From: Donghicola tyrosinivorans
Lineage (GTDB): Bacteria; Pseudomonadota; Alphaproteobacteria; Rhodobacterales; Rhodobacteraceae
Direction of reading: 5' to 3'
DNA: 64,000 nucleotides
Assembly: GCF_003003355.1 (NCBI RefSeq)
Contig: NZ_PVTQ01000008.1
Coordinates: 151,917-215,916 of the forward strand
Below, piece by piece: positions 51,359 through 60,602 of the stretch. The number at the start of each line of letters is the position of its first letter. Position 1 is the first letter of the stretch. Both the position numbers and the translations under genes were made by a program. The notes beneath the pieces are model-generated. The model was not told the origin of the DNA and did not search any database. It saw only the letters and a list, made by a program, of their open reading frames with translations.

Positions 51359-52978
51359 ATGACCAAACGTACCACAGGCGAAATCATCGCCCGCAGCCTT
51401 GTCGCGAATGGGGTTGATACCGTTTTCGGCATTCCGGGCGCGCATATGTATGACTTTAACGATGCGCTGGCCCGCGAAGACAGCATCCGCTTTATCCATA
51501 CGCGCCACGAACAGGGCGCGGGCTATATGGCCTATGGCTATGCGGCGTCCTCGGGCAAGGTCGGAGCCTATACGGTGGTGCCGGGGCCGGGTCTGCTGAA
51601 CTCGGGCGCGGCGCTGTGTACGGCCTACGGGGCGAATGCGCCGGTGATGTGCGTGACCGGCAACATCATGTCTCATCTGATCGGGCAGGGGCGCGGGCAG
51701 CTGCATGAGCTGCCCGACCATCTGGGCACCCTGCAAGGGCTGACCAAATGGGCCGACCGGATCAACCACCCGACCGAGGCCGCCGCCAAGATGGATCAGG
51801 CCTTTGCCCAGATGCTGTCAGGCCGTCAGCGCCCCGTCGGGATCGAGGCCCCTTGGGACGTCTTCGGCATGGCAGCCGATATGCCCGATCCGGTGGCCAC
51901 CCAGCCCGCGCCTGCCCCGCGCCCTGATGCGGAGGCCATCGCCAAGGCTGCGCAGATGATCATGGCAGCCAAGAACCCGATGATCATGGTCGGCGGCGGT
52001 GCCCGCGATGCCAGCCCCGAGGTCACTGAACTGGCCCGCCTGCTGCAAGCGCCCGTCACCGCGCACCGTCAGGGCAAGGGCGTTCTGTCCGAGGATGATC
52101 CCCTGTCGCTGCTGCCGCCTGCGGCGTGGAAATACTGGCAGAATTGCGATTTGCTGATCGGTATCGGCTCGCGGCTTGAGCTGCAATATTTCCGCTGGCG
52201 CTGGATGCCTGAGGGGCTGAAGGTCCTGCGCATCGACATTGACCCGACCGAGATGGTGCGTCTGAAGCCTGATCTGGGGATCGCCACCGATGCGGCCCTT
52301 GGTGCGGCTGATCTGATCGCCGCCTTAAAGGCCGCAGGCCATACGGCCCCCGATCGCAGCGGCGAATGCGCTGATCTGCGTGATGCCGCGACAGAGGCGT
52401 TCAAAGCCGTGCAGCCGCAGGAATCCTATCTGGGTGTCATCCGCGATGTGCTGCCCCGCGACGGGTTCTTCGTGGAAGAGGTCAGTCAGGTCGGGTTCTC
52501 GGCGCGGATGTGTTTTCCAGTCTATGCGCCCCGCCACTATGTGACCTGCGGCTATCAGGACAACTTGGGCTTTGGCTTTAACACTGCGCTTGGCGTCAAG
52601 GTGGCGAACCCTGACAAGGCGGTCGTGTCAGTCTCGGGCGATGGGGGCTTTATGTTCGGGGTGCAAGAACTGGCCACGGCCCGTCAGTTCGGCATCGCCG
52701 TGGTGGCGATTGTCTTCAACAACAGCGCCTACGGCAACGTGCGCCGCGACCAGCAGAACGTCTATGACAACCGCCTGATCGGCGCTGATCTGGAGAACCC
52801 CGACTTCGCCGCTTTGGCCCGCAGCTTTGGCGTTGATGGCTACACCGCCGACACGCCCGAGGAACTGCGCAGCGTCCTGAGCGATGCCTTGGCCGCGAAC
52901 AAACCCGCGGTGATCGAGGTGAAAGTCCCCCGCGGCGGCGATGCCTCGCCTTGGCCGTTCATCCACCCGCAAGTGTGA
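51359..52978 (+). CDS. Thiamine-diphosphate-dependent enzyme (2-oxoacid decarboxylase/acetolactate synthase superfamily)
   Basis: A 539-residue three-domain ThDP enzyme: FGIPGAHMYDFNDAL and the cofactor-activating Glu in THARHEQGA-like TRHEQGAGYMA near residue 51, a central Rossmann-like domain, and the ThDP motif SGDGGFMFGVQEL to FNNSAYGN near 425-460. It resembles IlvB by eye but lacks an adjacent small subunit. Next to an aldehyde dehydrogenase in an aromatic operon it could be an arylpyruvate or benzoylformate decarboxylase feeding the hpa route. Other carboligase roles are possible. Confidence 0.75.
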   Translation: MTKRTTGEIIARSLVANGVDTVFGIPGAHMYDFNDALAREDSIRFIHTRHEQGAGYMAYGYAASSGKVGAYTVVPGPGLLNSGAALCTAYGANAPVMCVTGNIMSHLIGQGRGQLHELPDHLGTLQGLTKWADRINHPTEAAAKMDQAFAQMLSGRQRPVGIEAPWDVFGMAADMPDPVATQPAPAPRPDAEAIAKAAQMIMAAKNPMIMVGGGARDASPEVTELARLLQAPVTAHRQGKGVLSEDDPLSLLPPAAWKYWQNCDLLIGIGSRLELQYFRWRWMPEGLKVLRIDIDPTEMVRLKPDLGIATDAALGAADLIAALKAAGHTAPDRSGECADLRDAATEAFKAVQPQESYLGVIRDVLPRDGFFVEEVSQVGFSARMCFPVYAPRHYVTCGYQDNLGFGFNTALGVKVANPDKAVVSVSGDGGFMFGVQELATARQFGIAVVAIVFNNSAYGNVRRDQQNVYDNRLIGADLENPDFAALARSFGVDGYTADTPEELRSVLSDALAANKPAVIEVKVPRGGDASPWPFIHPQV

Positions 52979-53058
52979 TCCTTGCCGCGCCCCCTGTGAC
53001 ATCGCGGGGGGTGCGGTTATACCAGCATACTGACCATCCGCCCCATGAAAGACACCCT

Positions 53059-54507
53059 ATGACGCGCCCAAACCTTGATGCCTTCCTGACCCAGTGCCAA
53101 CAGATCACCGGCCCCGCTGGTGTGCTGAGTGCCGAGGCCGACATGGCCTCTTACCTGCGTGATTGGACAGGGCAGTATCAGGGCAGCGCCATCGCCGTGC
53201 TGCGTCCGCGCAGCACTGATGAAGTCGCGCAACTGGTGCGGCTGTGCGTGGAGGCTGGCATCGCCGTGGTCCCGCAAGGGGGGCGCACGGGCTTGGCAGG
53301 CGGCGGCGTGCCGCTGGACGGGCGCAGCGTTGTCCTGTCGTTGGAGCGGATGAACGCCATCCGCACGGTGGACACCGACGCCCGCACCATGACGCTTGAG
53401 GCTGGCGTGATCCTTGAGACCGCGCAGAATGCGGCCCTAGAGCAAGGTCTGGTGTTTCCCCTGACCTTCGGGGCCAAGGGCAGTTGCACCATCGGTGGGG
53501 CGCTGGCGACGAACGCGGGCGGCTCGAACGTGGTGCGCTACGGCACCACGCGGGAGCTGTGCGTGGGGATCGAGGCCGTGATGCCTGACGGCTCGGTCAT
53601 CAGTGCGCTGCACGGGCTGCGCAAGGACAACACGGGCTATGATCTGCGGCATCTGTTGATCGGGGCGGAAGGCACGCTGGGGATCATCACGGCGGCGGTC
53701 TTTAAACTGGCCCCCGCGCCTAAGGTGCGCGTGGCGGGGTTCTTGGCGCTTGAGGATCTGGCCCATGCGCCGTCCCTTCTGAACCGCATGCAAGACCGGA
53801 CCGGCGGTGCGGTTGAGGCGTTCGAATACATGCCCAAGCCTATGATCGCCGCCATCCAGCGGGCTTTCCCCGATGTCCGCGCGCCTTTGGACACCCTGCC
53901 CGAGACCGGCATCTTCTTCGAAGTCGCCTCGTCCCGCGATGCCGACGCCGCCGAGGCCGAAGGCGGCGGGTCGCGCTTGGAAGAGGATGTGCTGGGTCTG
54001 CTGGAAGCCCTGATGGAAGAGGGCGCTTTGCCGGATGCCATGATCGCGCAGACCGAACAGCAGCGGCTGGACCTCTGGCACCTGCGGGAATCCGCGCTGG
54101 AAGGGGTCATGCACAATGGACCGGCCTATTTCACCGATATCTCGCTGCCCCTGAACAAGATCGCGCCCTTTGTGGCCGAGATGGATCAGGCCGTGGCCGA
54201 GATGGGCTTTGCCACCCTGACTGTGGGCCATCTGGGCGACGGAAACCTGCATTACACCCTGTCGGCTGCGGAAGGGCAGGATTGGGAAAGCCTGCCGCTG
54301 GCCAAGGCCAAGGCGCTGATCTTTGACCGGCTGCAAGCGGCGGGGGGATCATTCTCGGCTGAACACGGGATCGGCCAGTCCAAGCTGGACCTGATGCGCC
54401 AGCTGAAAACCCCCGCACAGCTTGAGGCCATGCGGGCGGTGAAACGGGCGCTGGACCCTGAAAACCTGATGAATCCGGCGAAACTGATCCCGATGGACCA
54501 GTCCTAG
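53059..54507 (+). CDS. FAD-binding oxidoreductase of the GlcD/D-lactate dehydrogenase type
   Basis: A 482-residue VAO-type flavoprotein with the FAD-binding PQGGRTGLAGGGVP near residues 72-85, GGALATNAGGSNVVRYG near 154-170 and a C-terminal oxidase domain with GHLGDGNLHY near 395 and EHGIGQSKL near 438. The family oxidises D-2-hydroxyacids. In this operon a D-hydroxyphenyllactate or mandelate-like substrate would supply the oxoacid for the preceding ThDP enzyme (inference). ATG at 53059 chosen; the longer frame from 52951 overlaps that gene. Confidence 0.83.
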   Translation: MTRPNLDAFLTQCQQITGPAGVLSAEADMASYLRDWTGQYQGSAIAVLRPRSTDEVAQLVRLCVEAGIAVVPQGGRTGLAGGGVPLDGRSVVLSLERMNAIRTVDTDARTMTLEAGVILETAQNAALEQGLVFPLTFGAKGSCTIGGALATNAGGSNVVRYGTTRELCVGIEAVMPDGSVISALHGLRKDNTGYDLRHLLIGAEGTLGIITAAVFKLAPAPKVRVAGFLALEDLAHAPSLLNRMQDRTGGAVEAFEYMPKPMIAAIQRAFPDVRAPLDTLPETGIFFEVASSRDADAAEAEGGGSRLEEDVLGLLEALMEEGALPDAMIAQTEQQRLDLWHLRESALEGVMHNGPAYFTDISLPLNKIAPFVAEMDQAVAEMGFATLTVGHLGDGNLHYTLSAAEGQDWESLPLAKAKALIFDRLQAAGGSFSAEHGIGQSKLDLMRQLKTPAQLEAMRAVKRALDPENLMNPAKLIPMDQS

Positions 54508-55439
54508 CGCCCCTCAATCAGACGCGCCCCTTCCCAGTGGCCCTCTTGCACTGCCGCGACAACCAGTTCGGTGATCAGGGCGATCATGGTCTCCAACAGG
54601 AATGTGGGCCGCGTCTCTAGAGCGGTGACCATATACATGGTGCGCATGGGGCTGGGGTCGATGACCTTGCGGGCCACCAACGCGCCCGAGGCCAGTTCGC
54701 TGCCCACCAGAACCTTGGGGGCAAGGGTGCAGGCCAGCCCCTCTTTCATGGCACTTATAGATCCGGCGATCGAGGCCAACTGGATGCGCGCGCTTGCCTC
54801 TAGCTTGGCCAGTTCGGCGGGCCGGTCGATCAGCGCCCGCGAAAGCGTGCCGCTTTTCAGCAGCGCCATCGGCAATTCGGTCATGTCGTAGAACCGGATC
54901 GGCCCGCCTTCATGACCCAGAATGGCGGGGCTGCCGATGCAATAGAGTTCCTCTTCCAGAATGGCTGTGCGCTGGGTCAGCGAATCCGAGGGCGGGTTGA
55001 AAATCAGCGCCGCCTCAACGCCGGAATTGCGCAAGGTCTCATAGCTGACGCCAGAGAACCCCTCTTGGATCAAGAGGCGCACGCGGGGGTAATCCTCGAT
55101 CACGCGGCGCATCAGCTTGCCGCCGATCACCTTGATCACCGAATAGGGCATCCCGATTGCGATGTTGCCGGAAATCTCGGCCTGACCGTGCTTTAGCTCG
55201 GATGTGGCGGTCTCGAAGGCGGTCAGGATCGACTGCGCATGGGCCAGCAGTTTCAGGCCAGCGGCGGTCGGCTCCATCCCACGAGGTTTGCGCTGGAACA
55301 GCTTGGTCTCAAGCTCAGCCTCAAGGCTGGCGATGTGATGGCTCAGGGCCGAGGCGGCGGTGTTGCAGTGGTCTGCCGCGTGGGACAGGTTCCGGAACTG
55401 GCAAACCGCCACGAAATATCGAAGTTGCCGTGTATCCAT
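54504..55439 (-). CDS. LysR-family transcriptional regulator
   Basis: A 311-residue LysR protein with an N-terminal winged helix (LRYFVAVCQFRNLSHAADHCNTAASALSHHIASLEAEL, residues 6-43) and an effector domain with IAIGMPYSVIKVIGG near 94. It diverges from a CoA-transferase/lyase/TRAP operon and is its likely regulator. Its stop overlaps the stop of the convergent FAD oxidoreductase gene by 4 bp. Effector unknown. Confidence 0.92.
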   Translation of the reverse strand: MDTRQLRYFVAVCQFRNLSHAADHCNTAASALSHHIASLEAELETKLFQRKPRGMEPTAAGLKLLAHAQSILTAFETATSELKHGQAEISGNIAIGMPYSVIKVIGGKLMRRVIEDYPRVRLLIQEGFSGVSYETLRNSGVEAALIFNPPSDSLTQRTAILEEELYCIGSPAILGHEGGPIRFYDMTELPMALLKSGTLSRALIDRPAELAKLEASARIQLASIAGSISAMKEGLACTLAPKVLVGSELASGALVARKVIDPSPMRTMYMVTALETRPTFLLETMIALITELVVAAVQEGHWEGARLIEGR

Positions 55440-55446
55440 GTCAGCG

Positions 55447-55484
55447 TTCTAACATCCAGAATGCTTCCTTCTAAAGGATATAAT
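55447..55484 (+). promoter_or_regulatory. LysR-type box and -10 of the CoA-transferase/TRAP operon
   Basis: TTCT-N7-AGAA (55447-55461) is a dyad of the T-N11-A kind. A perfect TATAAT at 55479-55484 follows with 17 bases between, so the box sits where the -35 would be and no good -35 hexamer exists. This is the layout of a LysR-activated promoter. Confidence 0.5.
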
Positions 55485-55542
55485 TTTAAGACAGATCATT
55501 ACCCGCCATAACCATTCAAAGCAATCCGATTGGGAGGACGGG

Positions 55543-56685
55543 ATGACACAGGCACGACCACTTGAGGGCATTCGCGTTGTCGAAATGAGCCACATGGTCA
55601 TGGGACCATCGACCGGCATGTTTCTGGGGTTCCTCGGCGCGGAAGTCATCAAGATCGAGCCGCCCGAAGGCGACAAGACCCGCAATCTGACCGGTATGGG
55701 CGCGGGGTTTTTCCCGACCTTCAACAGAGGCAAAAAGTCCGTCACCCTGAACACCAAGGACAGCGGCGATCTGGCCAAGGTCCATGCCCTGCTGAAGACC
55801 GCCGATGTCTTTGTCGAGAATTTTCGCGATGAGACACTGGCCAAGATGGGGCTGGCCCCCGCGCAGCTGCGCCAGAGCAATCCGTCGCTGATCGTCGCCT
55901 CATGCAAAGGGTTTCTGAAAGGCCCTTATGAGCATCGCGCCGCCATGGATGAGGTCGTCCAGATGATGACCGGCATGGCCTATATGACCGGTCCCACGGG
56001 GCGCCCCTTGCGGATCGGGTCCTCGGCCAATGATATTATGGGCGGTTTGTTTACTGCGTTCGGTGTGCTGGCCGCGCTGATCCAGCGGGGCAAAACCGGG
56101 CAAGGCAGTGCGATCCGCTCGGGTCTTTTCGAAAACTGTCTGCTGCTGGTCGCCCAACACATGGTGCAGTTCGATATCGAAGGGACCGAAAGCCCGCCGC
56201 TACCCGAACGCGTCTTTTCGTGGCCGGTGTATGATCTGTTCCCCACCCGCGATGGCCGCCAGATTTTCGTGGGCGCGGCAACGGATGGCCAGTGGGACAA
56301 GCTGTGCAAGGCGCTGGGGCTAGAGCATCTGCTGGCCGATCCCGAACTGCAAACCCGCAGTGCCCAGATTGCGGCCCGCGATGTGACCTTGCCGCAGATC
56401 GCGGCGGTGATTGCGCAGCACAGCTATGAAGATATGGTTCGCGTGATGGAGCAGAACGACCTGCTGTTCGCCCCCGTCGCCCGTCCGGTCGAGATGTATG
56501 ACGATCCCCATGTGAACCGGCCCGGCGGGCTGTTCACCTCGCATTACGCGGACAAAAAGGACTTCCGCGCCCCAGCCTTGCCGCTGGAGATGGACGGCGC
56601 GCCGGTGGTCTCGGCCAGTGTGGATATTCCTTCGGTCGGTCAGCACAACGGTGAAATTCTGGGTGCGTTGGGGGCGGCCAAGTGA
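55543..56685 (+). CDS. Class III CoA-transferase (CaiB/BaiF/Frc family)
   Basis: A 380-residue family III CoA-transferase. It has LEGIRVVEMSHMVMGPSTGMFLGFLGAEVIKIEPPEGD at residues 6-43 and RGKKSVTLN near 65. A FVENFRDETLAKMGL segment lies near 87 and AAMDEVVQMMTGMAYMTG near 128. It would move CoA from a donor such as succinyl-CoA onto the imported acid, giving a thioester for the lyase encoded next (4-bp overlap). GGGAGGA precedes the ATG. Confidence 0.9.
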   Translation: MTQARPLEGIRVVEMSHMVMGPSTGMFLGFLGAEVIKIEPPEGDKTRNLTGMGAGFFPTFNRGKKSVTLNTKDSGDLAKVHALLKTADVFVENFRDETLAKMGLAPAQLRQSNPSLIVASCKGFLKGPYEHRAAMDEVVQMMTGMAYMTGPTGRPLRIGSSANDIMGGLFTAFGVLAALIQRGKTGQGSAIRSGLFENCLLLVAQHMVQFDIEGTESPPLPERVFSWPVYDLFPTRDGRQIFVGAATDGQWDKLCKALGLEHLLADPELQTRSAQIAARDVTLPQIAAVIAQHSYEDMVRVMEQNDLLFAPVARPVEMYDDPHVNRPGGLFTSHYADKKDFRAPALPLEMDGAPVVSASVDIPSVGQHNGEILGALGAAK

Positions 56686-57623
56686 TGGTGGACGTCTACA
56701 CAGCCTACCCCAAAGGCCGCGTTGCCCTGCGGGAAGTGGGTCTGCGCGATGGTCTGCAACTGACCAAGACATGGCCCACGACCGCGCAAAAGATCGACTG
56801 GGTGGATCGTGCCTTTGCAGCAGGTTTGCGGTATTTTGAGGTGGGCTCGTTCCTTCCCGCCGATAAGGTGCCGCGCTTTGCCGATGTGCGCGATGTGATC
56901 GCCGCCGTTGACCGGCACGGTGCCCACGGCGTGGCGCTGGCCTTGAACCAGCGCGGGGCGACGGACGCTTTGGCAACCTCGGTGCCCGAGATCACCGTCG
57001 TCGTCTCGGCCAGTGCTGCCCACAATGAGGCAAACGTCCGCCGGACGCAGGAGCAAAGCCTGACCGAGATCGCCAATGTGGTCCGCCTGCGCAATGAGGC
57101 AGGCCGCGACACGATCATCAATGTGGGGATCGCCACGGCCTTTGGCTGCTCGATCTCTGGTCATGTGCCGGAAGATGCGGTGATGGCGATGGTAGATCGC
57201 TGTTTTGAGGCGGGCGTGCATATGGTCGGGCTGGCCGACACCGTGGGCTATGCGGGACCGCGCCAGATCGCGTCCCTTTGCAAGCGGATGCAGCAGCGGA
57301 TCGGTGATCTGCCTTACGTGGTGCATCTGCACGATACGCGGGGCATGGGCATCGCCAATGCGGCAGCGGCGCTGGATGCGGGATGCCGCGTTCTGGATGC
57401 CTCGCTTGCCGGATTGGGGGGCTGCCCCTTTGCGCCCGGTGCCAGTGGCAATGTGGTGTTGGAAGATCTGGTTTATCTGTGTGAAACCAAGGGCTTCGGC
57501 ACAGGCATCGATCTGGAAAAACTGATCGACATTCGCGGACTGCTGGCCGAGGCCCTGCCTGATGAGGCGCTAAGCGGCGCTTTGGCACGATCAGGACCGC
57601 CCCAGTTTGAATGGCGGGCGTGA
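56682..57623 (+). CDS. Hydroxymethylglutaryl-CoA lyase-like enzyme
   Basis: A 313-residue HMGL-family TIM barrel: LREVGLRDGLQ near residues 17-27 (catalytic Arg and metal Asp), GLADTVG near 186, HLHDTRGMGIANAAAALDAG near 213-232 with metal-binding His residues, and the lyase signature SLAGLGGCPFAPGASGN near 242 with its catalytic Cys. It cleaves HMG-CoA to acetyl-CoA and acetoacetate, or a related 3-hydroxyacyl-CoA such as citramalyl-CoA. Coupled to the CoA-transferase through ATGA overlap. Confidence 0.88.
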   Translation: MMVDVYTAYPKGRVALREVGLRDGLQLTKTWPTTAQKIDWVDRAFAAGLRYFEVGSFLPADKVPRFADVRDVIAAVDRHGAHGVALALNQRGATDALATSVPEITVVVSASAAHNEANVRRTQEQSLTEIANVVRLRNEAGRDTIINVGIATAFGCSISGHVPEDAVMAMVDRCFEAGVHMVGLADTVGYAGPRQIASLCKRMQQRIGDLPYVVHLHDTRGMGIANAAAALDAGCRVLDASLAGLGGCPFAPGASGNVVLEDLVYLCETKGFGTGIDLEKLIDIRGLLAEALPDEALSGALARSGPPQFEWRA

Positions 57624-57716
57624 CGCCCGTCCGCAGTTTTGCGGCCCGATAGGGAAGAGGGGGCCGCATTGCATCGCACACATAAAATAACGATTGTCTC
57701 TAGGGAGGAGAACACC

Positions 57717-58715
57717 ATGAAATCCAGACTGCTGATGACCGCGATGGGCGCATTGATGACGCTAGGCATGGGCACCGCTGCCAGTGCCGAAACCGCCATG
57801 CGCTGCGCCCACCAGTTGCCGCCGCAACACCCTGTTGCCCAGATCATCGACACTTGGGCCACGCAGGTCGAAACCCTGTCGGGCGGCGAGATTGACGTGC
57901 AGCTGTTCCCCGCTGACAGTCTGGTTGGCGCGAATGACGCGATCCTGTCTGTGGCCAAGGGTGACATCGAATGCGCCTTCTCGGTCCCCTTTGTCTGGGG
58001 CAAGACCATGCCGATCATGGGCGTCTCGCTAGAGCCGTTCGCCTTCTCGGACATCAACATCTGGCGGAACTGGTACGGGTCAGAGGCCGCGCAATTCCTT
58101 GAAGGCAAGCTGCGCGAAAAAGGGCTAGAGAACGTGGCGTGGATTTTCCAGACGCGGGACTCGGCCTTTAGCTCGAACGGCAAGTTTCTGGCCGCGCCCG
58201 AAGATTTCAAAGGCATGAAGATCCGCGGTCTGATGCCTGCGTTCAACGCCTCGCTTGAGGCGCTGGGGGCCGCGCCCGTGTCCACCCCCGGCAGCGAGGT
58301 CTATGAATCCCTTGCCACCGGCGTGATTGATGGGGCGATGGCGGGCGTGGATTCGACCGTTTCGCGGAAATACTATGAGGTGCAGGACCACTTCAGCATC
58401 ATTCCGGCGATCTCGGTCTACTTCCACGGCTACACCAACGCCAAATTCTACGCGGGCCTTTCGGACACCGCCAAAGAGGCGCTGCGTCAGGCCGGTGCCG
58501 AGGCTGCTGCAACAGCGGTCAAGGTCGCCGAAGAGGGCGAGGCCACCTATCCCAAGCAACTTGAGGAAAAGGGTGTCTCGGTCTACCGCCTGACCGATGC
58601 CGAGAATGCGGCCCTGCAAGAGATCATGTATCCCGCCTTCCTGAATGCCTTCACCGCACCTAAGGAAGATGTTGAAGAACTGCATGGTCTGATCGACAAG
58701 CTGCGTGCGCAATAA
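57717..58715 (+). CDS. TRAP transporter substrate-binding protein (DctP family)
   Basis: A 332-residue protein with a signal peptide (cleavage near ASA-ETA, residue 23), RCAHQLPPQHPVAQIID, GGEIDVQLFPADSLVGAND, KIRGLMPAFN with the ligand-binding Arg near 167, and GVIDGAMAGVDS. It is only distantly similar to the other TRAP binding protein in this window. The ATG at 57717 follows GGGAGGAG. The ligand is presumably the acid activated by the adjacent CoA-transferase. Confidence 0.92.
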   Translation: MKSRLLMTAMGALMTLGMGTAASAETAMRCAHQLPPQHPVAQIIDTWATQVETLSGGEIDVQLFPADSLVGANDAILSVAKGDIECAFSVPFVWGKTMPIMGVSLEPFAFSDINIWRNWYGSEAAQFLEGKLREKGLENVAWIFQTRDSAFSSNGKFLAAPEDFKGMKIRGLMPAFNASLEALGAAPVSTPGSEVYESLATGVIDGAMAGVDSTVSRKYYEVQDHFSIIPAISVYFHGYTNAKFYAGLSDTAKEALRQAGAEAAATAVKVAEEGEATYPKQLEEKGVSVYRLTDAENAALQEIMYPAFLNAFTAPKEDVEELHGLIDKLRAQ

Positions 58716-58730
58716 GCGCTGCGGATCGGC

Positions 58731-59255
58731 ATGATGGAAAAACAAACAGAACATGGGACGGCGCAGGCCGTCCCTCTTTTAGAACGGGTACTGACGCCCT
58801 TGGTGCGCCTGTGCGGGGCCATCAGTGCGCTGTTGGTTCTGGTCCTTCTGGTGTTGACGGCCTGCGCGATTGTTATGCGTTATTTCGTGAACCAGCCTCT
58901 GGTCTGGGCCGATCAGCTGCTGGGGTATCTGCTGGTGGCTTTCGTGATGCTGGGTCTGACCGAGGCCTATCGCAACGGCACCCATATCGCGATCGATATG
59001 GTGGCGGACAAGCTGAAGGGTGGTTGGAACCGCCTGCGCTGGATCTGGAGTGATTTCTGCGTGCTGCTTTTTGCGCTGGTGGTGGGGATCAGCACCTATG
59101 AGTCCATCAGCTTTGCGCGGCTTTTCGGGTCTTATTCGTCGGGCGCGATCCAGATCCAGACGTGGGTGCCGCAGGTGCCTGTACTGGTGGGTGCGGGCTT
59201 GATGGGGCTGTTTGCCCTGACGCGGCTGATTAGCCGTCTATTCCAGAGGGACTGA
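58731..59255 (+). CDS. TRAP transporter small permease subunit (DctQ family)
   Basis: A 174-residue protein with four membrane segments and the DctQ pattern IVMRYFVNQPLVWADQLLGYLLVAFVMLGL near residues 47-76 and RNGTHIAIDMV near 82. It lies between the binding protein and DctM genes. Confidence 0.92.
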   Translation: MMEKQTEHGTAQAVPLLERVLTPLVRLCGAISALLVLVLLVLTACAIVMRYFVNQPLVWADQLLGYLLVAFVMLGLTEAYRNGTHIAIDMVADKLKGGWNRLRWIWSDFCVLLFALVVGISTYESISFARLFGSYSSGAIQIQTWVPQVPVLVGAGLMGLFALTRLISRLFQRD

Positions 59256-59256
59256 G

Positions 59257-60540
59257 ATGACGGCTTTACTGATTTTTGGCGGCCTTATCCTGCTGCTGTT
59301 GACGGGTATCCCGATCTTTGCGGCCCTTGGGCTGGCGGGAACTGCGATCCTGATCGTCTTTGAAGGCGGGATCGGGTCGGTGTCGGACCCTATCTTTGCC
59401 AGTCTGAACAAATCCATCCTTGTGGCGATCCCGCTGTTCGTGCTGATGGCGCAGGTGATGCTGCGGGCCAAGATCATTGATGATCTTTACGACATGGCCC
59501 ACACGATGCTTGGCCATATTCGTGGCGGTCTGTCCGTGGCCACCGTGGTGGCCTGCACGATCTTTGCCGCGATCTCCGGCTCATCCGTGGCGACGGCCCT
59601 GTCCGTGGGCTCTAGCGCCATCCCGCAGATGGAGCGTTTCGGCTATCCGCGTCGCGCCGCCTTGGGGATCGTGGCGGCAGGTGGCACCTTGGGCATCCTG
59701 ATCCCGCCCTCTGGCCCGATGATCCTTTACGCGGTGGTCTCCGAGGCCTCGATCGGGGCGCTGTTTCTGGCGGGGATCATTCCCGGCCTGATGCTGGCGG
59801 CGATCTTTTCGGTCTATGCGATGGTCTCGGCCACGGCTCTTGGGGCGGATAGACCCGCCTTTGCCGGAATGGCTAACATCACCCGCGCCCTGCGCAAATC
59901 CATCTGGGCTTTGCTGGCCCCGCCCGTGGTGCTTGGTGGCATCTACACCGGCGTCTTTACCGCCAGCGAGGCGGCGGCAGTCGGCTGTCTTTATGCCATC
60001 GTGGTGGCAGTCGTGGTCTACCGGAACTTTGGCCTTTCTGATCTGTGGCTTGCGCTGCGGGACACCACGCGGACCTCGATGATGGTGTTTGCGATTATCG
60101 CGGCGGCCCATGTCTTTGGCTATGCGATTACCATCATCCGTCTGCCCGTCGGCATCACCGAGGCCGTCGCCGCCGCAGGTCTGGGGCATGTGGGGTTCAT
60201 GATCATCGTTATGCTGATGCTGTTCGTGATGGGTATGTTCTTTGACGCCATCGCGATCATCCTGATCACCACGCCGATCCTGCTGCCCACGATCATTTCG
60301 TTGGACATCAATCTGGTTTGGTACGGGGTGATGCTGATGATCAACCTTGAGCTTGCAATGATCACGCCGCCCGTCGGGATGAACCTGTTTGTGATCAAAG
60401 GGATCACGGATTCCCCCTTGGCCGAGGTCGTCAAAGGCGCGGCGCCTTATGTGGTGCTGATGCTGCTGGGTCTGGTGATCCTGATGATCTTCCCTGAACT
60501 GGCCACATGGCTGCCCGATAGCGCTGGCTACAACAAATAG
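59257..60540 (+). CDS. TRAP transporter large permease subunit (DctM family)
   Basis: A 427-residue membrane protein with about twelve hydrophobic segments. DctM signatures are SILVAIPLFVLMAQV near 49, AAISGSSVATALSVGS near 106, GGTLGILIPPSGPM near 147 and ITPPVGMNLFVIKG near 369. It starts one base after dctQ and ends the operon before an intrinsic terminator. Confidence 0.94.
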   Translation: MTALLIFGGLILLLLTGIPIFAALGLAGTAILIVFEGGIGSVSDPIFASLNKSILVAIPLFVLMAQVMLRAKIIDDLYDMAHTMLGHIRGGLSVATVVACTIFAAISGSSVATALSVGSSAIPQMERFGYPRRAALGIVAAGGTLGILIPPSGPMILYAVVSEASIGALFLAGIIPGLMLAAIFSVYAMVSATALGADRPAFAGMANITRALRKSIWALLAPPVVLGGIYTGVFTASEAAAVGCLYAIVVAVVVYRNFGLSDLWLALRDTTRTSMMVFAIIAAAHVFGYAITIIRLPVGITEAVAAAGLGHVGFMIIVMLMLFVMGMFFDAIAIILITTPILLPTIISLDINLVWYGVMLMINLELAMITPPVGMNLFVIKGITDSPLAEVVKGAAPYVVLMLLGLVILMIFPELATWLPDSAGYNK

Positions 60541-60565
60541 CGCCAATAGACCCCTCAAAAACCAG

Positions 60566-60599
60566 AACGCCTGCCCCCGTCAAAAGGGGTAGGCGTTTT
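60566..60599. terminator. Bidirectional intrinsic terminator
   Basis: AACGCCTGCCCC and GGGGTAGGCGTT form a 12-bp stem (one mismatch or wobble) around CGTCAAAA, followed by TTTC on the plus strand and preceded by an A-rich run. It separates the convergent TRAP and Rieske genes. Confidence 0.85.
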
Positions 60600-60602
60600 C
60601 AT

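Noticed and set aside
51359..52978. Assignment of the ThDP enzyme as acetolactate synthase large subunit
   Set aside because: There is no adjacent small subunit or branched-chain gene, and the neighbourhood is aromatic catabolism, so only the superfamily was called.
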